DNA of 64,000 nt from Algoriphagus iocasae (GCF_014206875.1 NZ_JACIJO010000003.1:1258660-1322659), one strand, 5' to 3'. Counted from the first letter of the stretch, positions 52,433-62,598 are shown. Numbers and translations are program-made. The notes: generated by a model not told the origin, from the sequence alone.

Positions 52433-53472
52433 TACAATTCTCTCCACCAAAAATCAGTGCTTTTATCCTCATCCAAATGAACTAATTCACCTAATCTAGG
52501 AGAGAGGTAGCTAATGGATTTTCGCTCAGCAGTTTCAATAAACTTTTCTACAGGTTCGGTCCAATGATGTTGTGCCAAAGAAAATCCGGCCCAGTGAACA
52601 GGCATAATCTTCCGAGCATTTGCATCGATCGCAGCTTGCACACTTTCATTAGGAAACATGTGGATCAAGCTCCAATTTTCATTGTACTGGCCGCATTCCA
52701 TCCAAGCAAAATCAAATGGACCTAACTTTTCCCCGATTTCAGCAAAATGGGATCCATAGCCACCATCACCACTAAACCATAAATTTTCATGTTCAGATTT
52801 AAGTACCCATCCTCCCCACATAGATTTGGCTCGATCTGATAATCCACGACCAGAAAAATGCCTAGTTGGGGTATAAATAATTTGAAGATCATGGAAATAT
52901 TCAGATTTCCACCAATCAAATTCTGTGATCAAATCTTGATCAAATCCCCATTTATCCAAATGTCTTCCAACACCCATACCTACAAAAAACTGCTTCACTT
53001 TTGGCTTTAAGCGCTTCATACTTTTCAAATCCAAATGATCGTAATGATCATGTGTCATCAAAAGCAAATCAATTTCAGGAAACTGATCAATAAGATCCAA
53101 AGTCCCTTCACTGAATCTTTTGGTAGAAAATGGAGCAATTGGAGATGCATCTGGACCAAGCATCGGATCAATTAAAATGGTTTTATCATTCATGCGAATC
53201 AACAATGCAGAATGACCATACCAGATAAATTTTGCTTTCTCCGAAGGAGCTAAAAAGGCTTCTTTATCAAAATCCTGAACTGGAATTTTTTGTTTCGGCT
53301 CACGTCCTTCTTTTTCACAAAACTGTTTGTAAAGAAATTTTGGCAAAGCCTGAAAGCTAAAATCCATACTTGTGGGCTCCAGATTCAGGAACTTCTCTCC
53401 ATCCCAGTTTTTAACTTTTTGGAATTTTTCAATCTCCTTCTTGGTGACTTTACCGCCAAATTGCTTTTTCAT
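52432..53472 (-). CDS. MBL-fold hydrolase, soluble paralogue
   Basis: A 346-residue metallo-beta-lactamase-fold protein with zinc site MTHDHYDHLD, WFSGDGGYG and MPVHWAGF. It matches the 379-residue enzyme at 42.7 kb block by block (KQFGG, WYGHSALL, DPMLG, FDWW, HFSGRGL) but starts at the point where that protein leaves the membrane, so it has no anchor or signal and is probably cytoplasmic. The substrate is unknown, with NAPE-PLD/UlaG-like lactonase or phosphodiesterase activity possible. Confidence 0.85.
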   Translation of the reverse strand: MKKQFGGKVTKKEIEKFQKVKNWDGEKFLNLEPTSMDFSFQALPKFLYKQFCEKEGREPKQKIPVQDFDKEAFLAPSEKAKFIWYGHSALLIRMNDKTILIDPMLGPDASPIAPFSTKRFSEGTLDLIDQFPEIDLLLMTHDHYDHLDLKSMKRLKPKVKQFFVGMGVGRHLDKWGFDQDLITEFDWWKSEYFHDLQIIYTPTRHFSGRGLSDRAKSMWGGWVLKSEHENLWFSGDGGYGSHFAEIGEKLGPFDFAWMECGQYNENWSLIHMFPNESVQAAIDANARKIMPVHWAGFSLAQHHWTEPVEKFIETAERKSISYLSPRLGELVHLDEDKSTDFWWREL

Positions 53473-53646
53473 CTAAATTCAATTTCAGTCTGTTATCTAC
53501 TTTAAAATAGACTATCATTCAAACTGAAGTTTAACTTCCTAGGTTCAGTAAATATTCAAATCATTCTACAAGTAGATTGATTTATTTTAATGAACAGGTA
53601 CTTGAGAAATCGAATAGATGGGAATTTCACATTTTGAAATCCAATA

Positions 53647-54060
53647 TTATTTTTTTGTCAGTTCTTGAAAAGCTCCGGCTCTTAACTCATAATCAAGAGA
53701 ATCTATGAAGGAGTCAATCTTTCCGAAATGAAACTCGATTTCATATCGGATTTTGTCCAGACTTTTATAATAATCAAGCCAAAAGGGATCAAAATCATCT
53801 AAACCATAAAAGTTAGACCAAGCCAGAAAATCGGTTTCCTCCACATAGTCTTCCAGCGACTTTAAGGTTAGATATAGGCAAACCAATTGATTTTTTTCAT
53901 CAAAATCACCTGCCTCATCTAGAATAAAAAGCTTCCATTCACCTTGGTTTGATCCGAATAAAACATGAAGCAATTCATCTCTAGATCCCAAAAGGGAAAT
54001 TTTGATTCCATTTTGCTTTTGGTACTCTCTCAGTTTCTGTATGGAAGGATAAGTAGGCAT
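53647..54060 (-). CDS. Hypothetical acidic protein
   Basis: A 137-residue acidic soluble protein with many Asp, Tyr and Phe residues (FYGLDDFDPFWLDYYKSL) and no recognised motif. The ATG at 54060 (MPTYPS) is chosen because the longer frame starting at 54102 would run through the terminator of the upstream gene. It sits 48 bases after that gene on the same strand, but the intervening terminator makes separate transcription likely. Confidence 0.6.
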   Translation of the reverse strand: MPTYPSIQKLREYQKQNGIKISLLGSRDELLHVLFGSNQGEWKLFILDEAGDFDEKNQLVCLYLTLKSLEDYVEETDFLAWSNFYGLDDFDPFWLDYYKSLDKIRYEIEFHFGKIDSFIDSLDYELRAGAFQELTKK

Positions 54061-54071
54061 TATTATAAAAA

Positions 54072-54100
54072 AGCAGGTTCCGAAATCCGAAACCTGCTGC
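54072..54100 (-). terminator. Terminator of the sortilin-like gene
   Basis: On the minus strand an 8-bp stem (AGCAGGTT with AACCTGCT), extended by CGG/CCG-type inner pairing with mismatches, is followed by six T, just after the 1020-residue gene. Confidence 0.85.
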
Positions 54101-54107
54101 ATTGTTA

Positions 54108-57100
54108 TTATTTCTTATCGAGAGAAATCTTCTTTGGAAGTTTATCATTCACTTCCTTCAATTCTGAATCTAAGATCTCATTTAACTTCGTTAGATGGGT
54201 TTCAAGTTCAGCCGAAAGCTCCTCAAATACAACATAAGCCGCATCCGTTGGTTTGGCTTGTCCTGATTCCACACTACGCTGAAGGGAAGCTAATCTGTTG
54301 TTCAGCTTGATAGGGAAATTGAGTGGATCCTGACCAGACTGATTTTGAACCTGATATAAATCCTCTTCGACAACCTGAAGTTTTGCAAGAAGTTCATCAA
54401 TCTGTGCTTTGACTTTCGCATTTGCTTTCACATCCTTCGCCTGAGACTTAATATCTCTGATCAAAATTACCGCTTCATTTGCAGCAGAAACTTTGTCCCG
54501 AATCTGAATCGCCAAATCAAATTGCTCTTGGATGTCCGAGGCAGTTACGCCTTCAAGATTCGGATCCATTTCCAATTCGAAGGATGTTTCTTTTTCTACC
54601 TCACCTGTTTTCAAAGTGACAAAATACTCACCGATAGGAGCCATAGGACCTCTTTGTGGTCTTGCAGACCAAATGATCATTCCATCAAAAACAGTGGCAC
54701 CAGGATAGCGCATATCCCAAGTGAAAGTATTCAAACCAGCCTTCAATGCTGGAGCATTTCTTCCTTCTTTGCCTTTGGTACCAGTATAGGTATTGATCAG
54801 GTTCCCATCAGCATCTTTGATCTCAATGGTTATAGTTTCGCCTTCTTCAGGCAGGTAATATTGAATTGCTGCATTATACACGCCACGAATAGGATTCGCA
54901 GGTTTAAACAAAGTAACCTCATCATTCTTGGTAACCTCCACAGCCTCTCTTAAAGGTCTGATATCGTCCAAAATCCAAAATCCTCTACCATGTGAACCCA
55001 AAACCACATCGTCATTTTTCAAAACAAGATCGCGAATAGGAGTATCCGGCAAATTCAATTGTAAGGATTGCCACTCAGCACCATCATTGAATGAAACATA
55101 CACACCATGCTCCGTAGCTAGATACAAAAGTCCCGGTTTCTGTAAATCCTCACGAATTGCTCTGGCGAAATGCCCATCTTCGATTCCATCGATGATTTTC
55201 GTCCAGGTTTTCCCAAAGTCTTTGGTTTTGAAAACATAGGGCTGTCTATCATCAACCTGATATCTATTTGCTGCCAAATAGAGTGTTCCAGGAGCGAATT
55301 TTCCTTCATCAATGATGCTTATTCTAGAAAATTTAGGAAGATCAGCAGGTGTGATGTCCACCCAGTTTTTTCCTCCATCTTGAGTGATATGTACCTTTCC
55401 ATCATCTGATCCCGCCCAAATCGTATTCACATCATGCATAGAAGGAGCTAAAGCAAATACTGTTGCATAGATCTCTGGGCCATTCATATCCATGGTGATC
55501 ACTCCACCGGTTTTACCTAAGGTTTCTGGATCGGCATATGTTAAATCTGGACTGATTTTCTCCCAAGTTTGTCCATCATTCGTGGTTTTCCAAACATGCT
55601 GGGAAGTAGTATACATGATACTTGGATCCAAGGGTGAAAACATAATAGGGAAAGTCCATTGCCAACGCTCAGGTAGGGCAGAAGCAGGTTCGCCTGAAAA
55701 GAATCTTGGATAGACCTGAATATCTCTGTATTGGCCTGTCTTACGATTATACCTCGTCAATAAAGCACCTTGGGAACCAGCATAAAAGACATCTGGATCA
55801 GTAGGACTTTGAGTAATCCAACCGCTTTCTCCACCTCCAACAGCATAATGATAGCCATGCCCTGGACCACTTCCAAGCATATGTCTCCAGCCTTCAGATG
55901 GCATAGCCAAAGTACTGTTATCTTGCTGAGCACCAGCTACATGATAAGGAACATCTGAAGTAGTCATAACATGGTAAAACTGGGAAGTTGGGTAATCTTC
56001 TTCAGTCCAGGTTTTTCCACCGTTGATACTGACAATTCCTCCACCGTCATTTGAGGAAATCATCCGCATTGGGTCATTTGGATCTATCCAGAGATCATGA
56101 TTATCTCCATGAGGAACCGAAATCTCTACATCAAAAGTCTCTCCACCATCTGTAGATTTCCAAAAATCAACATTCAAGCCATATACCGTATTCTTATCGA
56201 TTGGATCGGCATAAATTCTAGAATAATAAAATGCTCTTTGTCTAAGCTTTCTTTCATCGTTTACTCGCTTCCAAGTTTTTCCTGCATCATCTGATCTGAA
56301 TACACCACCTTCATTAGCTTCCACAATTGCCCAAACCCGATTCGGATCAGCAGGGGAGACAGTTACCCCAATTTTTCCAATAGGTCCTTCTGGCATTCCT
56401 GAGTTTGAAGTCAAATCCGTCCAGGTGTCTCCTCCATCGGTAGACTTCCAAAGTTTGGAATCTGGTCCACCTCCCCACATTTTCCAGGCTTTTCTATACA
56501 CTTGCCAAGTTGAGGCATATAGGACATTGGGATTCGTTCGATCAATTATTAAATCAGCTGCACCAGCTTTATCACTGACATACAATACTTTCTCCCAAGT
56601 ATTTCCTCCATCTGTAGATCGAAAAACACCTCTTTCTTCATTTTCTCCATATGGATGTCCTAAAGCCGCTACATATACTATGTCAGGATTGGTCGGATGA
56701 ACTCTGATTCTGGAAATCGCTTGGGTTTCTTTCAACCCAATATGTCTCCAGGTTTCTCCTCCGTCTGTGGTTTTGTAAACTCCGTCACCTTGTGTAATGG
56801 AACCTCTCAATTGGGTTTCGCCTCCTCCAATGTAAACTACATCAGGATTGGTTTCGGCAACTGCCACAGCACCAATGCTGGAAGAGGTTATTTTTCCATC
56901 TGTCACAGGAAACCATTCATTTCCTCCATCTACGGTTTTCCAAAGTCCTCCACCTGTAGCGCCGAAATAATATTCATTTTTTCTTCCAGGACTTCCGGAA
57001 GCTCCTAAGGATCGACCGCCTCGATCAGGTCCAATATTGCGCCAGCTATAACTACTGTAAAAAGATGGATCCACAGGATTGGATTGACTTTGAGCCAATG

Positions 57101-57170
57101 CATCATAGTCCGAAAATCCTATACCCAAGCATATTAGCAATGCCTGAAGCGATTTGTAATTGTATCTCAT
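54108..57170 (-). CDS. Secreted sortilin/BNR-repeat protein of 1020 residues
   Basis: A large exported protein: a signal peptide (residues 1-26, ending DALAQ) is followed by two tandem propeller-type regions rich in BNR/Asp-box motifs (STDGGNTWEK, STDGGETF, TKDFGKTW, TTNDGQTWEK). A short Ig-like segment follows from about residue 800 (EGETITIEIKDADG), and then a helical, lysine-rich tail. The repeat pattern and length fit Vps10/sortilin-like exo-glycosidase-type proteins of unknown function common in Bacteroidota. No sialidase catalytic set was seen. The gene stands alone between terminators. Confidence 0.82.
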   Translation of the reverse strand: MRYNYKSLQALLICLGIGFSDYDALAQSQSNPVDPSFYSSYSWRNIGPDRGGRSLGASGSPGRKNEYYFGATGGGLWKTVDGGNEWFPVTDGKITSSSIGAVAVAETNPDVVYIGGGETQLRGSITQGDGVYKTTDGGETWRHIGLKETQAISRIRVHPTNPDIVYVAALGHPYGENEERGVFRSTDGGNTWEKVLYVSDKAGAADLIIDRTNPNVLYASTWQVYRKAWKMWGGGPDSKLWKSTDGGDTWTDLTSNSGMPEGPIGKIGVTVSPADPNRVWAIVEANEGGVFRSDDAGKTWKRVNDERKLRQRAFYYSRIYADPIDKNTVYGLNVDFWKSTDGGETFDVEISVPHGDNHDLWIDPNDPMRMISSNDGGGIVSINGGKTWTEEDYPTSQFYHVMTTSDVPYHVAGAQQDNSTLAMPSEGWRHMLGSGPGHGYHYAVGGGESGWITQSPTDPDVFYAGSQGALLTRYNRKTGQYRDIQVYPRFFSGEPASALPERWQWTFPIMFSPLDPSIMYTTSQHVWKTTNDGQTWEKISPDLTYADPETLGKTGGVITMDMNGPEIYATVFALAPSMHDVNTIWAGSDDGKVHITQDGGKNWVDITPADLPKFSRISIIDEGKFAPGTLYLAANRYQVDDRQPYVFKTKDFGKTWTKIIDGIEDGHFARAIREDLQKPGLLYLATEHGVYVSFNDGAEWQSLQLNLPDTPIRDLVLKNDDVVLGSHGRGFWILDDIRPLREAVEVTKNDEVTLFKPANPIRGVYNAAIQYYLPEEGETITIEIKDADGNLINTYTGTKGKEGRNAPALKAGLNTFTWDMRYPGATVFDGMIIWSARPQRGPMAPIGEYFVTLKTGEVEKETSFELEMDPNLEGVTASDIQEQFDLAIQIRDKVSAANEAVILIRDIKSQAKDVKANAKVKAQIDELLAKLQVVEEDLYQVQNQSGQDPLNFPIKLNNRLASLQRSVESGQAKPTDAAYVVFEELSAELETHLTKLNEILDSELKEVNDKLPKKISLDKK

Positions 57171-57387
57171 TTGGTTGATGGTTATGTAATCTTAAATTAC
57201 AAAAAGTGAATCGAAGATGAGCAAATACTTTTTTTGGACGGTATAATTATCTTATTCTTCGGAAATCAGGATAAAAAATAATTATTTAAAGTTTAGTAAA
57301 TCCAAACCATTTTAAGGGTTCGTATGTTAAGGAATCAATCATTAGTAATTTAATGATTAGAAATAAATGAGTTTATAAGACAAAAAG

Positions 57388-57418
57388 ACCAGAGTTTATT
57401 TAATTCTGGTTTTTTTTT
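57388..57418 (+). terminator. Terminator-like hairpin with no annotated upstream gene
   Basis: A 6-bp stem (ACCAGA/TCTGGT) with an AT-rich loop is followed by nine T. The stem is short but the T tract is strong. Confidence 0.6.
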
Positions 57419-57448
57419 GGTAGAAGGATTTTCCAATAAATAGAAATT

Positions 57449-57492
57449 AAAAAATCGCCCCAATTCATCTTTTGAAATGAGGCGATTTTTTT
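57449..57492. terminator. Second hairpin, bidirectional
   Basis: AATCGCC pairs with GGCGATT, with an inner TCAT/ATGA pairing. It is flanked by A on the left and T on the right, and is followed by GATT. It could end transcripts from either side. Confidence 0.65.
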
Positions 57493-57600
57493 GATTAAAT
57501 CCCAGTTAACTGTTTAATCCCTCTTTTTCACTTTTTAAATAAATCACCATGGAAAAGCTGTGAATTTGATCTAAATTCCCTCAAACGACCACCTTTTTTT

Positions 57601-59625
57601 ATGAAAAAAATAGCCATTGCCTCTTTAATTCTATTCGCAGCATGCGGTACAGAATCCAGTAAGGAACAAGCAGAAGCTCAAAGACAATTTATCAAAGTTG
57701 ATGAGATCAATCCAGGCATTAAACCGGGAGATAATTTCTTTATGCATGTCAACGGAACTTGGTATGATTCGGCAAAAATTGCAGACGATCAATCAGGTGT
57801 TGGATCATACTCTTTCCTGAATATTCCCCAAAAGCAGTTATTGGAGAATATTCTCAATGAAGTTTCCTCTTCTGAACATCCTGCAGGTAGCATTGAGCAA
57901 AAAATCGGTGACTTTTATGCTTCGGGAATGGATACTACGGCTATCAATTCCCGTGGTTATGAGCCGGTAAAACCGATTTTAGATCAAATACAAAGCATTT
58001 CTGATCTGAATGGTCTTCATCAATTTATCGCATCTGAACTTCAGTCAAACACGCGTTCATTGATTGGATTAAGCATTTCTCCAGATGATGAAAACAGCAG
58101 TATCAACATTGCACATCTCAGTCAAACAGGCATTGGACTACCGGATCGGGAATATTATTTCAAAACAGATTCTTCCACGTTGGGTATTCAGAAAGCTTAT
58201 CAGACCTATATCGCAACGCTTTTTGAGATGACAGGAAGTAATGCAGAAGAAGCTGCTAAAGCTGCTAGTGAAGTTTATGCAATCGAAAAGTCATTAGCTG
58301 AATCCCATAAAACCCGAATTGAACGAAGAGTGGTCAAGGAAAACTACCATAAGATGGCCGTTGCAGAACTGGAAAAGAGCAACCCTAATCTTGGAATTAA
58401 GTCAATATTGGCGACGCTAGGTTTAGATGCTGACTCTATTGATATGCGCCAACCTGCATATTATGAGAAATTAAATACCATGCTTTCTTCTGTTCCTTTG
58501 GATGATTGGAAGACTTACCTTAAGGCACATACTCTTTCTACTTATGCGAGTTATCTGAGTACTGATTTTGAGAATGCCTCTTTTGAATATAACAAAGTTG
58601 TTTCTGGTCAATCCAAACAGTTGACAAGAGCTCAACAAATGGTTCAGCAAGTGGATCGACAATTGGGATTTGATTTGGGACAACTTTATGTGAAAAGGTA
58701 TTTTAATGAAGATGCCAAAAAACGTGTTTTAGACTTGGTCAACAATCTTCAAAAATCCTTCGAAAATCGAATCAATCAATTGGATTGGATGAGTGATAGT
58801 ACCAAAGCTAAAGCCAAGGAAAAGCTATATTCAATCAACAAGAAAATCGGCTATCCTGATGTTTGGAGAGAGTATCCAGTTTCGATTGACCGAGGGAAAT
58901 ATTTTGAAAACGTGCTGGCATTAAGAAAAGACGAAAGCCGTTATCAATTAGAGAAATTCGGTAAAGCACCAAACAGAGATGAATGGGGAACCACACCAAG
59001 CACAGTTACTGCCTATTACAATCCTTCTTTGAATGAAATTGTCTTTCCGGCAGGAATTCTTCAATACCCATATTTTGATCTGTATGCCGATGATGCTGTC
59101 AATTATGGAGGTATAGGAATGGTTATCGGACATGAATTAACGCATGCATTTGATGATCAGGGAGCGCAATTTGACAAGGATGGAAATGTGAAAAACTGGT
59201 GGACAGAAGAAGATTATGCCAAGTTCAAAGCGAAAACCCAGCAATTAATCGATCGGTACGATACCTTCACCATTTTGGATAGTGTGCATGTAAAAGGTGC
59301 GATGACCATTGGAGAAAATACTGCTGATAACGGTGGAATTTATATAGCCTATGATGCTTTCAAAATGACTGATCAAGGGCAAGACACCACCAAAATCGAT
59401 GGCTATACACCGGATCAACGGTTTTGTTTATCGATCGCCAATATTTGGAGAGTGAAAGTGCGAGATGAATTTATGAGAACCTATGTAAATACTAATTCCC
59501 ATTCTCCTGCTATGTGGCGAGTTAATGGCCCGCTGATGAACTTTGATCCTTTCTATGCTTCCTTCCCAATCCAACCGGGAGATAAAAACTTCAAAGCAGA
59601 AACTGAGCGAATCAAAATCTGGTAA
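57601..59625 (+). CDS. M13 family metallopeptidase, lipoprotein
   Basis: A 674-residue neprilysin-like zinc endopeptidase, the usual size for bacterial PepO. The lipobox AAC puts the acylated Cys at residue 15. Zinc ligands are His511 and His515 in IGHELTHAFDD, with catalytic Glu512, and the third ligand Glu572 in GENTADNGG. NAYYNP-type substrate motif reads TAYYNPSLNEIVFPAG. It is likely anchored to a membrane on the periplasmic side or at the cell surface. It is a single gene ended by a strong terminator. Confidence 0.93.
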   Translation: MKKIAIASLILFAACGTESSKEQAEAQRQFIKVDEINPGIKPGDNFFMHVNGTWYDSAKIADDQSGVGSYSFLNIPQKQLLENILNEVSSSEHPAGSIEQKIGDFYASGMDTTAINSRGYEPVKPILDQIQSISDLNGLHQFIASELQSNTRSLIGLSISPDDENSSINIAHLSQTGIGLPDREYYFKTDSSTLGIQKAYQTYIATLFEMTGSNAEEAAKAASEVYAIEKSLAESHKTRIERRVVKENYHKMAVAELEKSNPNLGIKSILATLGLDADSIDMRQPAYYEKLNTMLSSVPLDDWKTYLKAHTLSTYASYLSTDFENASFEYNKVVSGQSKQLTRAQQMVQQVDRQLGFDLGQLYVKRYFNEDAKKRVLDLVNNLQKSFENRINQLDWMSDSTKAKAKEKLYSINKKIGYPDVWREYPVSIDRGKYFENVLALRKDESRYQLEKFGKAPNRDEWGTTPSTVTAYYNPSLNEIVFPAGILQYPYFDLYADDAVNYGGIGMVIGHELTHAFDDQGAQFDKDGNVKNWWTEEDYAKFKAKTQQLIDRYDTFTILDSVHVKGAMTIGENTADNGGIYIAYDAFKMTDQGQDTTKIDGYTPDQRFCLSIANIWRVKVRDEFMRTYVNTNSHSPAMWRVNGPLMNFDPFYASFPIQPGDKNFKAETERIKIW

Positions 59626-59661
59626 TCCCTGAATTCATTCCATTTGATATCTATAAAAAAG

Positions 59662-59695
59662 ACCTGAACCCTAATCCATTGGGTTCAGGTTTTTT
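59662..59695 (+). terminator. Terminator after the M13 peptidase
   Basis: A perfect 10-bp stem, ACCTGAACCC and its complement, with a 9-base loop, is followed by six T. Confidence 0.92.
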
Positions 59696-59775
59696 GGCTT
59701 TTAAAAAACCAGAGTGGAAATTCCTTTTTCATTTGGCCTCAGCTTCTTTTCTTTGTTTAGACCTTTTTCTCCGAC

Positions 59776-62598
59776 ATGAAAACCCAATCCAAAACCTTCA
59801 ATAAGCTCATTTTTGTAATACTTTGCTTTATCACAACCCTTTCACATGCCCAGACTGATTGGTTGTTGGATAACTCTTCTTACAAATCTCACATCCAGGA
59901 ATCAGGAGATAAGATCACTCTTTCCAATGGACTGATCGAACGAGTGATAAAAATCTCTCCAAATGCCGCTACTATCAAATTAGATAACCTGTATAGTGGC
60001 CAATCATTTCTCAGAGGAGTAAAACCTGAAGCAGAAGTAAAGATAAATGGGGTTAATTATGAGGTTGGAGGCCTAAAAGGACAACCAAATTATGCATTTC
60101 TAAAAGAAGAGTGGATTGATCAACTCAGTAATTCCCCTTCGGCAATGCAATATGCAGGTCATGAAATCATGGAAACTCAAGCACCTTTTGATTGGGCAAA
60201 AGTTCGTCATGGGAATTTAGACGCAGCTTGGCCACCGAAAGGAGCACATCTCCGTCTTGATTTCATCCTTCCTGAATCAAAAGACTTATTGTCTTCTGAT
60301 GAACCTCTTCCAAGTTTCCTGGGGAGGGAGATGCTCTATAATACAGATTTTAACACCCTCGATGATTCCTGGATCGTCAATACATCCTCTAGTCATCCAA
60401 GATCCTCTTTTGAAAATGAGGGGAAAATGGGAGAAATATATACCCCTGGAAACACTTCCGTATTTATTGAAAGAGATTTTGACCCAAGGTCGAAAATCAT
60501 TGAAGCCACATTTAATACTGGTACCGACCAATCAAGAGAATATGGCCCAGGAATTACCTTGGTTTGGCCTGATAGCACAATCAAATTTTACCTCAAACCA
60601 GGAGGAAATGAGTACGACGATGGTGTGTCTATGTTTGGACTTTGGGATGGAGAAAAACAACTCAGAGCAGCAGGAGGGAGGCAAAAGCTTGATTTAAATT
60701 CGCCTTGGTCGCTTCGGTTTAGAATCACCAATGAGGGAGTCCTTTGCGAAGCAAAACCTAAAAACGGTGATTGGGAAACTATTGAGAGGTTACCTTCATT
60801 TTCTAGCCTTCCTACCCAAATAAGAATCGGAAAAACTGATGGGAAGGGAAACAAAAAAGATGATTCAGAACTAGGTGATTTGGTCAGAATGCAGGTGTTG
60901 GATTTTGCGATGTATGGAGAATTAGATACTACCATCAAAAACAACCTAAATCCAGAAGATGTAACTGTTTCAGTCCATTATGAGATTTATGACGGAATTC
61001 CAGTGATGGCCAAATGGATAACAGTTGAAAATAAGAGCGACAAATCAATTACTATCGGAGACTTCACCAGCGAAATCATCGCGGCTGTAGAGTACGAATC
61101 CGTGGTGGAATTAAGAGAAAAAACAGTCATTCAAACTCCAAATATCCATGTAGAAACCGACTTTGCTTTTGCCAGTATGAAGGCAAAAGATGCGAATGCC
61201 CATGTCGTAAATTGGCTTCCTGATCCCGAATATTTCACTCAGGTGAATTACCTCCGACAAACACCAAGTTTATTGAAAGTCAGTCCAAGTTATGGACCAG
61301 ATCAGGATTTAGAGCCAGGAAAGAAATTTAACTCTTTTAGAACATTTGTCCTGCCTTATGATAGTTACGATCGTGAAAGACAAGGACTCTCGCTTCGCAA
61401 AATGTATAAAACTCTTGCCCCTTGGACAACAGAAAATCCATTGATGATGCATGCCAGATTTGCGGATTGGGAGCAGGTGAAAAAGGCGATAGACCAAGCA
61501 TCAGAAGTAGGCTTTGAAATGGTGATTTTGACTTTTGGCAGTGGTTTCAACATCGAGGATGACAGTGAGGAGTATTTAGCAGAAATGAAGCGATATGCTG
61601 ATTATGCAAAAAGCAAAGGAGTAGAAATCGGTGGTTATTCCTTATTGGCTTCCCGAAGTATCGATAAGAAAAACGATGTGCTTATGCCAGAGGGAATGCG
61701 ACCTACTTTTGGCAACTCTCCATGTTTGGCTAGTGAATGGGGACAAGAATACTTTCAAAAACTGTATAATTTCTATGATAAAACTGGCTTTACGCTATTA
61801 GAACATGATGGGTCTTATCCTGGGGATGTTTGCGCTTCAGAGGATCATCCCGGTCATAAAGGCTTAGCCGATAGCCGCTGGAATCAATATCAAATGATTT
61901 CTGAATTTTACAAATGGTCTAGAGGAAAGGGTATCTATCTCAATATTCCTGATTATTATTTTATGACAGGGGGAAACAAAATTGCAATGGGATACCGTGA
62001 AGTAAACTGGAGTCTTCCCCGAAACCAACAATTGGTGCATGCCCGACAAAATATCTATGATGGGACTTGGGAAAAAACATCTACGATGGGTTGGATGTTC
62101 GTTCCTTTGACAGAATACCAAGGTGGCGGAGCTGCAGCTACAATCGAACCATTGAACGAGCATTTGGCGCATTATGAAATGATGATCGCCAGCAATCTAG
62201 GAGCTGGAGTTCAGGCATGCTACAGAGGCCCACGTTTATTTGACACAGAAGAAACCAAAACCATGGTCAAAAATCGGGTGGATTGGTTCAAGCAACACAG
62301 AGAGGTTTTGGAAGGAGATATTATCCATCTAAAACGTGCTAATGGACAAGACTTGGATTACTGGTTAAATGTAAATCCGCAAGGAACAGAAAAAGGCATG
62401 TTGGTGGTGTATAATCCAACGGATCACGCCATCACCCAAAAAATAAAAGTTCCATTATACTACACGGGATTACAGGATAAAACAATCGCCAAAAACAAGA
62501 ACGAGGAAACTCTGGAACTCACTTTAAGCAGAGATTACTCAGTCGAAATTGAAGTAACTGTTCCGGCAAATAGTGATCATTGGATTAGCTTCCAATAA
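59776..62598 (+). CDS. Secreted clan-D-like glycoside hydrolase with inserted sandwich domain
   Basis: A 940-residue exported protein. After the signal peptide (about residues 1-25, ending SHAQ) comes a beta-sandwich start. An inserted region at about 190-375 resembles a concanavalin/LamG-type domain (LPTQIRIGKTDG, FAMYGELD). A (beta/alpha)8 barrel follows, where LLEHDGSYPGD near residue 674 places Asp678 as a likely nucleophile. The layout and YNPTDHAIT tail are like alpha-galactosidases of GH27/36 type, but the classical KWDxN motif is replaced. The substrate is unknown. The gene is isolated. Confidence 0.65.
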   Translation: MKTQSKTFNKLIFVILCFITTLSHAQTDWLLDNSSYKSHIQESGDKITLSNGLIERVIKISPNAATIKLDNLYSGQSFLRGVKPEAEVKINGVNYEVGGLKGQPNYAFLKEEWIDQLSNSPSAMQYAGHEIMETQAPFDWAKVRHGNLDAAWPPKGAHLRLDFILPESKDLLSSDEPLPSFLGREMLYNTDFNTLDDSWIVNTSSSHPRSSFENEGKMGEIYTPGNTSVFIERDFDPRSKIIEATFNTGTDQSREYGPGITLVWPDSTIKFYLKPGGNEYDDGVSMFGLWDGEKQLRAAGGRQKLDLNSPWSLRFRITNEGVLCEAKPKNGDWETIERLPSFSSLPTQIRIGKTDGKGNKKDDSELGDLVRMQVLDFAMYGELDTTIKNNLNPEDVTVSVHYEIYDGIPVMAKWITVENKSDKSITIGDFTSEIIAAVEYESVVELREKTVIQTPNIHVETDFAFASMKAKDANAHVVNWLPDPEYFTQVNYLRQTPSLLKVSPSYGPDQDLEPGKKFNSFRTFVLPYDSYDRERQGLSLRKMYKTLAPWTTENPLMMHARFADWEQVKKAIDQASEVGFEMVILTFGSGFNIEDDSEEYLAEMKRYADYAKSKGVEIGGYSLLASRSIDKKNDVLMPEGMRPTFGNSPCLASEWGQEYFQKLYNFYDKTGFTLLEHDGSYPGDVCASEDHPGHKGLADSRWNQYQMISEFYKWSRGKGIYLNIPDYYFMTGGNKIAMGYREVNWSLPRNQQLVHARQNIYDGTWEKTSTMGWMFVPLTEYQGGGAAATIEPLNEHLAHYEMMIASNLGAGVQACYRGPRLFDTEETKTMVKNRVDWFKQHREVLEGDIIHLKRANGQDLDYWLNVNPQGTEKGMLVVYNPTDHAITQKIKVPLYYTGLQDKTIAKNKNEETLELTLSRDYSVEIEVTVPANSDHWISFQ

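Larger units (their letters stand above)
57171..57600. other. Gene-free spacer with two terminator-like hairpins
   Basis: This 430-base divergent spacer separates the sortilin-like gene and the M13 peptidase gene. It is AT-rich. No ORF of coding character is visible, but it holds two hairpins with T tracts at 57388-57418 and 57449-57492 (listed separately). Both point in the plus direction, and the plus strand has no gene before them. The left part may contain a small RNA gene ending at the first hairpin. Confidence 0.5.

Noticed and set aside
54060..54102. Longer start for the hypothetical gene at 53.6 kb
   Set aside because: The added residues would be read through the terminator hairpin of the sortilin-like gene and do not look like protein.
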